A stretch of DNA of 64,000 nucleotides from Arenicola marina (Eukaryota > Annelida > Polychaeta > Arenicolidae), in NCBI GenBank assembly GCA_964019135.1, contig OZ025253.1, forward strand, positions 379,501 to 443,500. The letters run 5' to 3'. Shown here piece by piece: positions 19,561 through 31,500 of this stretch (its first letter is position 1; each line of letters begins with the position of its first letter). A program made the translations under genes and the position numbers. The notes under the pieces are model-generated. The model did no database searches, was not told where the DNA came from, and worked only from the letters and a program-made list of their open reading frames with translations.

Positions 19561-22500
19561 GTCAGTCTTATTATAAGCTCAGCTATCAAAAGCTAATACA
19601 CAACAGCTCAGCAGTTGCACAACATCTGTCTCTCATAAACTGCCCAAGATCCATTTCATAAAATGTCTAAATCTGTCACCGAACGATGACTTGCCAGGTT
19701 TTTGTTGCAGCAATGCAGGCTCAGGCCCAGGCCCTACCCCAACAGGTGAGCCTGGGTACGGTCCATGGCCGGCCGCCCTCGGGGGGACAGGCACGTCCTC
19801 CATCAGGGGGGCAGGGACGCCCGTCTTCCGGAGGACCGAAGAGTCCGAGTGTCATGGCAGCCACACCGGGAGCTCCGGTCAGTCCTCTCATTACCTCCTC
19901 AGTGTCTGGTGCTTTATTCTGTCAAACACATCGTTAGTCTTCTCATTAACTCCTCAGTGTCTGGTGCTTTGTTTTGTCAAACACATCGTTAGTCTTCTCA
20001 TTAACTCCTCAGTGTCTGGTGCTTTATTCTGTCAAACACATTGTTAGTCCTCTCATTAACTCCTCAGTGTCTGGTGCTTTGTTCTGTCAAACGCATCGTT
20101 AGTCCTCTCATTAACTCGTCAGTGTCTGGTGCTTTGTTCTGTCAAACACATTGTTAGTCCTCTCATTAACTCCTCAGTGTCTGGTGCTTTATTCTGTCAA
20201 ACACATTGTTAGTCCTCTCATTAACTCCTCAGTGTCTGGTGCTTTGTTCTGTCAAATACATCGTTAGTCCTCTCATTAACTCCTCAGTGTCTGGTGCTTT
20301 ATTCTGTCAAACACATCGTTAGTCCTCTCATTAACTCCTCAGTGTCTGGTGCTTTGTTCTGTCAAACGCATCGTTAGTCCTCTCATTAACTCGTCAGTGT
20401 CTGGTGCTTTGTTCTGTCAAACACATCGTTAGTCTTCTCATTAACTCCTCAGTGTCTGGTGCTTTGTTCTGTCAAACACATCGTTAGTCCTCTCATTAAC
20501 TCCTCGGTGTCTGGTGCTTTGTTCAGTCGAACACATTGTCACTCCTCTAATTAACTCCTCAGTGTCTGGTGCTTTGTCCAGCCAAACACGTACAGTATAG
20601 ACAGTTGTATCACCGCCAGTACAGTATAGGCAGTTGTATAACCGCCAGTACAGTATAGACACTTGTATCACCGCCAGTACAGTATAGACAGTTGTATAAC
20701 CGCCAGTACAGTATAGACACTTGTATCACCGCCAGTACAGTATAGACAGTTGTATAACCGCCAGTACAGTATAGACACTTGTATCACCGCCCGTACAGTA
20801 TAAACACCTGTATAACCGCCAGTACAGTATAGACAGTTGTATCACCGCCAGTACAGTATAGACAGTTGTATAACCGCCAGTACAGTATAGACAGTTGTAT
20901 CACCGCCAGTACAGTATAAACACCTGTATAACCGCCAGTACAGTATAGACAGTTGTATCACCGCCAGTACAGTATAGACAGTTGTATCACCGCCAGTACA
21001 GTATAGACAGTTGTATCACCGCCAGTACAGTATAGACAGTTATATCACCGCTAATACAATATTGACACTGATTTTTCTCTCTGTTACTATTATTCCTCCC
21101 AACCAGGGCACCGTGACGCTGAAGACGGTGGCGCCGTCAGATGTGGTGATGGCAGGGAACCAGGCTGCTAAAGGTGGCGGCATGGTTGGGGCTAAGACTC
21201 TGCTACAACAACAGCAGACTGTCTACGGCACAAAAGTCCTCCAACGGGCGGCAGCTTCTGGACAGCCTCTTGTCATTGGACAAATAGGTATGGGTCTCTG
21301 TGTCTGACCTACTGTATCTGGTAGTCGCTCAATACAGTGTTTGGCGGATAGTAAATACAATGTAACTGGTAAATGCGGAATACACACTGTACTGACAGGG
21401 GATCAGTACAGTATGTAGCACGTAGTGAATACCGTTTGTGTGGCATGCGTAATGCATTGACAATTAGTGTATCTTACGGAGTGGTATGAACACCTGTCTG
21501 CAGATGGTAAGACCACCTGTCTGCAGATTGTAAGAGCCCCTGTCTGCAGATGGGAAGACCACCTGTCTGCAGATGGCAAGACTACCTGTCTGTAGGTTGT
21601 AAGACCACCTGTCTGCAGATGGGAAGACCACCTGTCTACAGATGGGAAGACCAACTGTCTGCAGATGGTAAGACCCCCTGTCTGCAGATGGGAAGACCAC
21701 CTGTCTGCTGATGGTAAGACCCCCTGTCTGCAGATGGGAAGACCACCTGTCTGCTGATGGTAAGACCTCCTGTCTGCAGATGGTAAGACCACCTGTCTGC
21801 TGATGGTAAGACCCCCTGTCTGCAGATGGGAAGACCACCTGTCTGCAGATGGTAAGACTCCCTGTCTGCTGATGGTAAGACCACCTGTCTTCAGGTTGTA
21901 AGACCACCTGTCTGCAGATGGGAAGACCACATGTCTGCAGATGGGAAGACCACCTGTCTGCAGATGGGAAGACCCCCTGTCTGCTGAGGGTAAGACCCCT
22001 GTCTGCAGATGGGGAGACCACCTGTCTACAGATGGGAAGACCCCCTGTCTGCAGATGGGAAGACCACCTGTCTGCAGGTTGTAAGACCACCTGTCTGCAG
22101 ATGGGAAGACCACCTGTCTGCAGGTTGTAAGACCACCTGTCTGCAGATGGGAAGACCATCTGTCTGCAGATGGGAAGACCACCTGTCTGCAGATGGTAAG
22201 ACCACCTGTCTGCAGATTGTAAGAGCCCCTGTCTGCAGATGGGAAGACCACCTGTCTGCAGATGGCAAGACTACCTGTCTGTAGGTTGTAAGACCACCTG
22301 TCTGCAGATGGGAAGACCACCTGTCTACAGATGGGAAGACCAACTGTCTGCAGATGGTAAGACCCCCTGTCTGCAGATGGGAAGACCACCTGTCTGCTGA
22401 TGGTAAGACCCCCTGTCTGCAGATGGGAAGACCACCTGTCTGCTGATGGTAAGACCTCCTGTCTGCAGATGGTAAGACCACCTGTCTGCTGATGGTAAGA

Positions 22501-25500
22501 CCCCCTGTCTGCAGATGGGAAGACCACCTGTCTGCAGATGGTAAGACTCCCTGTCTGCTGATGGTAAGACCACCTGTCTTCAGGTTGTAAGACCACCTGT
22601 CTGCAGATGGGAAGACCACCTGTCTGCAGATGGGAAGACCACCTGTCTGCAGATGGGAAGACCCCCTGTCTGCTGAGGGTAAGACCCCTGTCTGCAGATG
22701 GGGAGACCACCTGTCTACAGATGGGAAGACCCCCTGTCTGCAGATGGGAAGACCACCTGTCTGCAGGTTGTAAGACCACCTGTCTGCAGATGGGAAGACC
22801 ACCTGTCTGCAGGTTGTAAGACCACCTGTCTGCAGATGGGAAGACCATCTGTCTGCAGATGGGAAGACCACCTGTCTGCAGATGGGAAGACCATCTGTCT
22901 GCAGATGGGAAGACCACCTGTCTGCTGATGGTAAGACCACCTGTCTGCAGATGGGAAGACCACCTGTCTGCAGATGGGAAAACCACCTGTCTGCAGATGG
23001 GAAGACCACCTGTCTGCAGATGGGAAGACCCTCTGTCTGCTGATAGTAAGACCCCCTGTCTGCAGATGGTAAGACCCCCTGTCTGCAGATGGGAAGACCA
23101 CCTGTCTGCAGATGGGAAGACCACCTGTCTGCAGGTTGTAAGACCACCTGTCTGCCGATGGTAAGACCACCTGTCTGCTGATGGTAAGACCACCTGTCTG
23201 CAGATGGGAAGACCACCTGTCTGCCGATGGTAAGACCACCTGTCTGCTGATGGTAAGACCACCTGTCTGCAGATGGGAAGACCACCTGTCTGCAGATGGT
23301 AAGACCACCTGTCTGCCGATGGTAAGACCACCTGTCTGCTGATGGTAAGACAACCTGTCTGCAGATGGGAAGACCACCTGTCTGCAGATGGTAAGACCAC
23401 CTGTCTGCTGATGGTAAGACCACCTGTCTGCAGGTTGTAAGACCACCTGTCTGCCGATGGTAAGACCACCTGTCTGCAGGTTGTAAGACCACCTGTCTGC
23501 TGATGGTAAGACCACCTGTCTGCTGATGGTAAGACCCCCTGTCTGCAGGTTGTAAGACCACCTGTCTGCAGGTTGTAAGACCACTTGTCTGAAGGTTGTA
23601 AGACTACATGTCTGCAGGTTGTAAGACCACCTGTCTGCAGGTTGTAAGACTACCTGTCTGCAGGTTGTAAGACCACCTGTCTGCAGGTTTTAAGACTACC
23701 TGTCTGCAGGTTGTAAGACCACCTGTCTGCAGGTTGTAAGACTCCCTGTCTGCAGGTTGTAAGACTACATGTCTGCAGGTTGTAAGACCACCTGTCTGCA
23801 GGTTGTAAGACCACTTGTCTGCAGGTTGTAAGACTACCTGTCTGGAGATGGTAAGAAAACACCTGACGGAGATGGTAATATTTTGATTTTTTCGACCCTC
23901 TTTGAGTTGATGTTTGTGCTTAGAATATTTGTGAGAGATTATATATTAACCGTGACGTTGAAGCAATAACTTGAGGCGTTCCCAGTTAATTTTTTTCGGT
24001 TACATATATTGCGTTGCATGCATACATCTACGCTTACCTCTAATTGTCTGCCAAAATGTTAGAATAGAAAACGTTTATTGACAGGCAAGTGAAACAGTAT
24101 CCTTGACACGTTTCTCGCCAGGCAACCACTGCAGTGTCATTTGTTTACATCAGGTGTGTTGTCGAATGCGGGCACCCAGCAGATCGTGACGCAGCCCAAG
24201 TCTCCCTCGGTCACCATAGCCCAGGGCAATCAGATGCTGGGAAGCCCGACGCAGATACGCTTCTCCACCCATCCTACATTTGTGACGACCCAGGGCCAGA
24301 TCATCAGCCCCGCCATGTTCAACCAGCTGCAGGTACACGCGGGATGGCAGCGGCAATGGCAGATTCTTGTTTTACACCATATTCACCATACATTCTGAGG
24401 GGCCGGCGCGACAGCTCAGTGGGCTAGAGCGCTCGCTTTGAGTGCTCTGGTCACCTGAGAGCCTTACGGCGCGTGGGTCGGTGGTTCGACCCCTGCTGTG
24501 GCCATGTCTGTGTGGTCGCAGGATAAAGATCCCATGTCTTTCTTCGTAAAGAGTAGGGGGTTACCCCCGGGGACATGGCTCCACCCTCCCTTCCTTCTCC
24601 CATTGACGCGATATGAGCAAAAGTGGTTAATGCGTCCTGAATAACCAACCAACCAACCATACATTCTGTTCTGACCGCCTTTGAGTATGATTTCAAGCTT
24701 AGAGTGCAACAGTCAGCGAGGGATAAATCTCGCTCTCCGAGCATTATGGAGAGGATAGACTCGTTTGTGGTAAATCTCGCTCTCCGAGTATTATGGAGTG
24801 GATAGACTCGTTTGTGGTAAATATCTTTGTCCGAGTATGATGGAGTGGATAGACGCGTTTGTGGTAAATCTCTTTGTCCGAGTATTATGGAGAGGATAGA
24901 CTCGTTTGTGGTAAATCTCTTTGTCCGAGTATTGTGGATAGGATAGGCTTGTTTGTGGTAAATCTCTTTGTCCGAGTATTATGGAGAGGATAGACTCGTT
25001 TGTGGTAAATCACTTTGTCCGAGTATTGTGGATAGGATAGACTTGTTTGTGGTAAATCTCTTTGTCCGAGTATTATGGAGTGGATAGACTTGTTTGTGGT
25101 AAATCTCTTTGTCCGAGTATTATGGAGTGGATAGACTCTTTTGTGGTAAATCTCTTTGTCCGAGTATTATGGAGTTGATAGACTCGTTTGTGGTAAATCT
25201 TTTGTCCGAGTATTATGGAGTGGATAGACTCGTTTGTGATAAATCTCTTTGTCCGAGTATTATGGAGAGGATAGACTCGTTTGTGGTAAATCTTTGTCCG
25301 AGTATTATGGAGAGGATAGACTCGTTTGTGGTAAATCTTCTGTCCGAGTATTGTGGATAGGATAGACTCGTTTGTGTTTTTAGAGTGGCCTAAGACAGCT
25401 ACATTAGAGTGGCCTAAAACAGCTAAATTAAAGTGGCCTAAAACAGCTACATTAGAGTGGCCTAAAAAAGGCTACAATTTCTTTCCTCCCGATATATTCT

Positions 25501-28500
25501 GTCTTAGAACCGTTTCTTTCTTTCCACTGTTAGATGGCGCATCTGCAGCAGAACATCCCCATCGCCCATCAACAGATGTTGGCCTCGCAGTCAGCCACCG
25601 CCATCATAGGCACCCAGCCGCTCTACATTCGGTCCGCCGGGCCCATCCACCACCAGCAAGGCATTATGGGTAATGTGCAGACAATGGTCCACAGTGCGAA
25701 GGCCATGAAGCCGGCGGGCGACACGGGCGGAGGCGTCCAGATGAAGAGCACGGGCACCCAGGTCAAAACGGTCGTGACGTCATCCGCAGTTAAAGGTATG
25801 AAAACCTGAGACGTTTCATGTAAAGACTTTTGCTTTGATGGTACATCAGGTGGCGGAGCCAGAGACGCTTCATGTAAAGACCTTTGTGTTGATGGTACAT
25901 CAGGTGGCGGAGCCAGAGACGCTTCATGTAAAGACTTGTTTTGATGGTACATCAGGTGGCGGAGCCAGAGACGCTTAATGTAAAGACTTGTTTTGATGGT
26001 ACATCAGGTGGCGGAGCCAGAGACGCTTCATGTAAAGACCTTTGTTTTGATGGTACATCAGGTGGCGGAGCCAGAGACGCTTCATGTAAAACTTGTTTTG
26101 AGGGTACATCAGGTGGCGGAGCCAGAGACGCTTCATGTAAAGACCTTTGTTTTGATGGTACATCAGGTGGCGGAGCCAGAGACGCTTCATGTAAAGACCT
26201 TTGTTTTGATGGTACATCAGGTGGCGGAGCCAGAGACGCTTCATGTAAAGACCTTTGTGTTGATGGTACATCAGGTGGCGGAGCCAGAGACGCTTCATGT
26301 AAAGACTTGTTTTGAGGGTATATCAGGTGGCGGAGCCAGAGACGCTTCATGTGAAGACTTGTTTTGAGGGTACATCAGGTGGCGGAGCCAGAGACGCTTC
26401 ATGTAAAGACCTTTGTTTTGATGGTACATCAGGGGGCGGAGCCAGAGACGCTTCATGTAAAGACCTTTGTTTTGATGGTACATCAGGTGGCGGAGCCAGA
26501 GACGCTTCATGTAAAGACTTGTTTTGAGGGTACATCAGGTGGCGGAGCCAGAGACGCTTCATGTAAAGACCTTTGTTTTGATGGTACATCAGGTGGCGGA
26601 GCCAGAGACGCTTCATGTAAAGACTTGTTTTCAGGGTACATCAGGTGGCGGAGCCAGAGACGCTTCATGTAAAGACCTTTGTTTTGATGGTACATCAGGT
26701 GGCGGAGCCAGAGACGCTTCATGTAAAGACCTTTGTTTTGATGGTACATCAGGTGGCGGAGCCAGAGACGCTTCATGTAAAGACCTTTATGTTGATGGTA
26801 CATCAGGTGGCGGAGCCAGAGACGCTTCATGTAAAGACTTGTTTTGAGGGTACATCAGGTGGCGGAGCCAGAGACGCTTCATGTAAAGACCTTTGTGTTG
26901 ATGGTACATCAGGTGGCGGAGCCAGAGACGCTTCATGTAAAGACCTTTGTTTTGATGGTACATCAGGTGGCGGAGCCAGAGACGCTTCATGTAAAACTTG
27001 TTTTGAGGGTACATCAGGTGGCGGAGCCAGAGACGCTTCATGTAAAGACCTTTGTTTTGATGGTACATCAGGTGGCGGAGCCAGAGACGCTTCATGTAAA
27101 GACCTTTGTTTTGATGGTACATCAGGTGGCGGAGCCAGAGACGCTTCATGTAAAGACCTTTGTTTTGATGGTACATCAGGTGGCGGAGCCAGAGACGCTT
27201 CATGTAAAGACTTGTTTTGAGGGTATATCAGGTGGCGGAGCCAGAGACGCTTCATGTGAAGACTTGTTTTGAGGGTACATCAGGTGGCGGAGCCAGAGAC
27301 GCTTCATGTAAAGACCTTTGTTTTGATGGTACATCAGGGGGCGGAGCCAGAGACGCTTCATGTAAAGACCTTTGTTTTGATGGTACATCAGGTGGCGGAG
27401 CCAGAGACGCTTCATGTAAAGACCTTTGTGTTGATGGTACATCAGGTGGCGGAGCCAGAGACGCTTCATGTAAAGACCTTTGTGTTGATGGTACATCAGG
27501 TGGCGGAGCCAGAGACGCTTCATGTAAAGACTTGTTTTGAGGGTACATCAGGTGGCGGAGCCAGAGACGCTTCATGTAAAGACCTTTGTTTTGATGGTAC
27601 ATCAGGGGGCGGAGCCAGAGACGCTTCATGTAAAGACCTTTGTTTTGATGGTACATCAGGTGGCGGAGCCAGAGACGCTTCATGTAAAGACTTGTTTTGA
27701 GGGTACATCAGGTGGCGGAGCCAGAGACGCTTCATGTAAAGACCTTTGTTTTGATGGTACATCAGGTGGCGGAGCCAGAGACGCTTCATGTAAAGACTTG
27801 TTTTCAGGGTACATCAGGTGGCGGAGCCAGAGACGCTTCATGTAAAGACCTTTGTTTTGATGGTACATCAGGTGGCGGAGCCAGAGACGCTTCATGTAAA
27901 GACCTTTGTGTTGATGGTACATCAGGTGGCGGAGCCAGAGACGCTTCATGTAAAGACCTTTATGTTGATGGTACATCAGGTGGCGGAGCCAGAGACGCTT
28001 CATGTAAAGACTTGTTTTGAGGGTACATCAGGTGGCGGAGCCAGAGACGCTTCATGTAAAGACCTTTGTGTTGATGGTACATCAGGTGGCGGAGCCAGAG
28101 ACGCTTCATGTAAAGACCTTTGTTTTGATGGTACATCAGGTGGCGGAGCCAGAGACGCTTCATGTAAAACTTGTTTTCAGGGTACATCAGGTGGCGGAGC
28201 CAGAGACGCTTCATGTAAAGACCTTTGTTTTGATGGTACATCAGGTGGCGGAGCCAGAGACGCTTCATGTAAAGACCTTTGTTTTGATGGTACATCAGGT
28301 GGCGGAGCCAGAGACGCTTCATGTAAAGACCTTTGTTTTGATGGTACATCAGGTGGCGGAGCCAGAGACGCTTCATGTAAAGACTTGTTTTGAGGGTATA
28401 TCAGGTGGCGGAGCCAGAGACGCTTCATGTGAAGACTTGCTTTGAGGGTACATCAGGTGGCGGAGCCAGAGACGCTTCATGTAAAGACCTTTGTTTTGAT

Positions 28501-31500
28501 GGTACATCAGGGGGCGGAGCCAGAGACGCTTCATGTAAAGACCTTTGTTTTGATGGTACATCAGGTGGCGGAGCCAGAGACGCTTCATGTAAAGACCTTT
28601 GTGTTGATGGTACATCAGGTGGCGGAGCCAGAGACGCTTCATGTAAAGACCTTTGTGTTGATGGTACATCAGGTGGCGGAGCCAGAGACGCTTCATGTAA
28701 AGACTTGTTTTGATGGTACATCAGGTGGCGGAGCCAGAGACGCTTCATGTAAAGACTTGTTTTGATGGTACATCAGGTGGCGGAGCCAGAGACGCTTCAT
28801 GTAAAGACCTTTGTTTTGATGGTACATCAGGTGGCGGAGCCAGAGACGCTTAATGTAAAGACATTTGTTTTGAGGGTACATCAGGTGGCGGAGCTAGAGA
28901 CGCTTCATGTAAAGACTTTTGTTTTGAGGGTACATCAGGTGGCGAAACCAGTGTTCTTTGTTCTGTAGTAGTTGATAGCAAACTTCTGTTGTCGGCTTTC
29001 AGGTGTGGCCAACATTCTGCCCCAGACGGCACGGCCACAGCTGGCCATGGCTTCAACTTTGCAACAGGTGCAACTTCAGGGATCCACCTTGGTTGCTCAG
29101 ACAACGTCAGCCAAGGGCGTGCAGACCGCGCAGGTGAAACAGGTGCGCCTCCCCAAACGTCTTCGCAACACTTCCATTTAGGGACTCATTCGGAAGCCTC
29201 AGTTGTTGTTGCAATGATATTATGAGATTTTTGCTAGAATGTGTTTAGATTATTTCTACAATGTTAACAGTACATAGAGACTGTGTCTGGATTTTTTAGT
29301 ATTTTTTGGTGATTGTTAGGTGTCAAAAGTACGTGCCTTGAAGCCTCAGGAAAAGTCGACCGGGACCCAGGCGGCCCAAGTCCTCACTCAGAGCAGGATA
29401 CCGCCACAGGTGAGACCTTAACCGCAACTCACATACCGCCACAGGTGAGACCTTAACCCTAACTCACATACCGCCACAGGTGAGACCTTAACCCTAACTC
29501 ACATACCGCCACAGGTGAGACCTTAACCCTAACTCACATACCGCCACAGGTGAGACCTTAACCCTAACTCACATACCGCCACAGGTGAGACCTTAACCCT
29601 AACTCACATACCGCCACAGGTGAGACCTTAACCCTAACTCACATACCGCCACAAGTGAGACCACACTTCATGCATTCAGCCTTACAGTCTGCCACACTTT
29701 ATGCATTCAGCCTTAGTCTTCCACAATTTATGCATTCAGTTCTGCAGTCTGCTACACTTTATGCATTCAATCTTGCAGTCTGCCACACTTTATGCATTCA
29801 GCCTTGCAGTCTGCCACACTTTATGCATTCAGCCTTAGTCTGCCACACTTTATGCATTCAGCCTTAGTCTGCCACACTTTATGCATTCAGCCTTAGTCTA
29901 CCACACTTTATGCATTCAGCCTTGCAGTCTGCCACACTTTATGCATTCAGCCTTACAATCTGCCACACTTTATGCATTCAGCCTTAGTCTGCCACACTTT
30001 AGGCATTCAGTCTTGCAGTCTGCCACACTTTAGGCATTCAGTCTTACAGTCTGCCACATTTTAGGCATTCAGTCTTACAGTCTGCCACACTTTAGGCATT
30101 CAGCCTTAGTCTGACACACTTTATGCATTCAGCCTTAGTCTGCCACACTTGATGCATTCAGCCTTACAGTCTGCCACACTTTATGCATTCAGCCTTAGTC
30201 TGCCACACTTTATGCATTCAGCCTTAGTCTGCCACACTTTATGCATTCAGCCTTAGTCTGCCACACTTTATGCATTCAGCCTTGCAGTCTCCCACACTTT
30301 ATGCATTCAGCCTTAGCCTCCCACACTTTATGCATTCAGCCTTGAAGTCTGCCACACTTTATGCATTCAGCCTTGAAGTCTGCCACACTTTATGCATTCA
30401 GCCTTAGTCTGCCACGCCTTATGCATTCAGCCTTGCAGTCTGCCACACTTTATGCATTCAGCCTTAGTCCGCCACACATTATGCATTCAGCCTGCCAGTC
30501 TGCCACACTTTATGCATTCAGCCTTGCAGTCTGCCTCACATTATGCATTCAGCCTGGCAGTCTGCCACACTTTATGCATTCAGCCTTAGTCTGCCACACT
30601 TTATGCATTCAGCCTTACAGTCTGCCACACTTTATGCATTCAGCCTTAGTCTGCCACACTTTATGCATTCAGCCTTAGTCTGCCACACTTTATGAATTCA
30701 GCCTTAGTCTGCCACACTTTATGCATTCAGTTCTGCAGTCTGCCACACTTTATGCATTCAGCCTTGCAGTCTGCCACACTTTATGCATTCAGCCTTAGTC
30801 TGCCACACTTTATGCATTCAGCCTTAGTCTGCCACACTTTATGAATTCAGCCTTAGTCTGCCACATTTTATGCATTCAGCCTTACAGTCTGCCACACTTT
30901 ATGGATTCAGCCTTAGTCTGCCACACTTTATGCATTCAGCCTTACAGTCTGCCACACTTTATGCATTCAGCCTTACAGTCTGCCACACTTTATGCATTCA
31001 GCCTTAGTCTGCCACACTTCATGCATTCAGCCTTACAGTCTGCCACACTTTATGCATTCAGCCTGGCAGTCTGCCACACTTTATGCATTCAGCCTTAGTC
31101 TGCCACATTTTATGCATTCAGCCTTACAGTCTGCCACACTTTATGGATTCAGCCTTAGTCTGCCACACTTTATGCATTCAGCCTTACAGTCTGCCACACT
31201 TTATGCATTCAGCCTTAGTCTGCCACACTTCATGCATTCAGCCTCACAGTCTGCCACACTTTATGCATTCATCCTGGCAGTCTGCCACACTTTATGCATT
31301 CAGCCTTAGTCTGCCACACTTTATGCATTCAGCCTTAGTCTGCCACACTTTATGCATTCAGCCTTAGTCAGCCACACTTTATGCATTCAGCCTTGCAGCC
31401 TGCCACACTTTATGCATTCAGCCTTACAGTCTGCCACACTTTATGCATTCAACCGTAGTCTGCCACACTTTATGCATTCAGCCTTACAGTCTGACACACT

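Noticed and set aside
21403-23469. 688-residue open frame on the minus strand (and a 511-residue partner)
   Set aside because: It is entirely the 23-bp tandem repeat read in one phase; three units make 69 bp, so stops are avoided by periodicity.
25941-28968. Many overlapping 100-190-residue frames on both strands
   Set aside because: All fall inside the 54-bp minisatellite of PHC intron 5, with no splice or start context.
29396-29662. Telomere-like repeat (TTAACCCTAAC)
   Set aside because: Only one CCCTAA hexamer occurs per 35-bp unit, and the register is set by the exon-intron junction.
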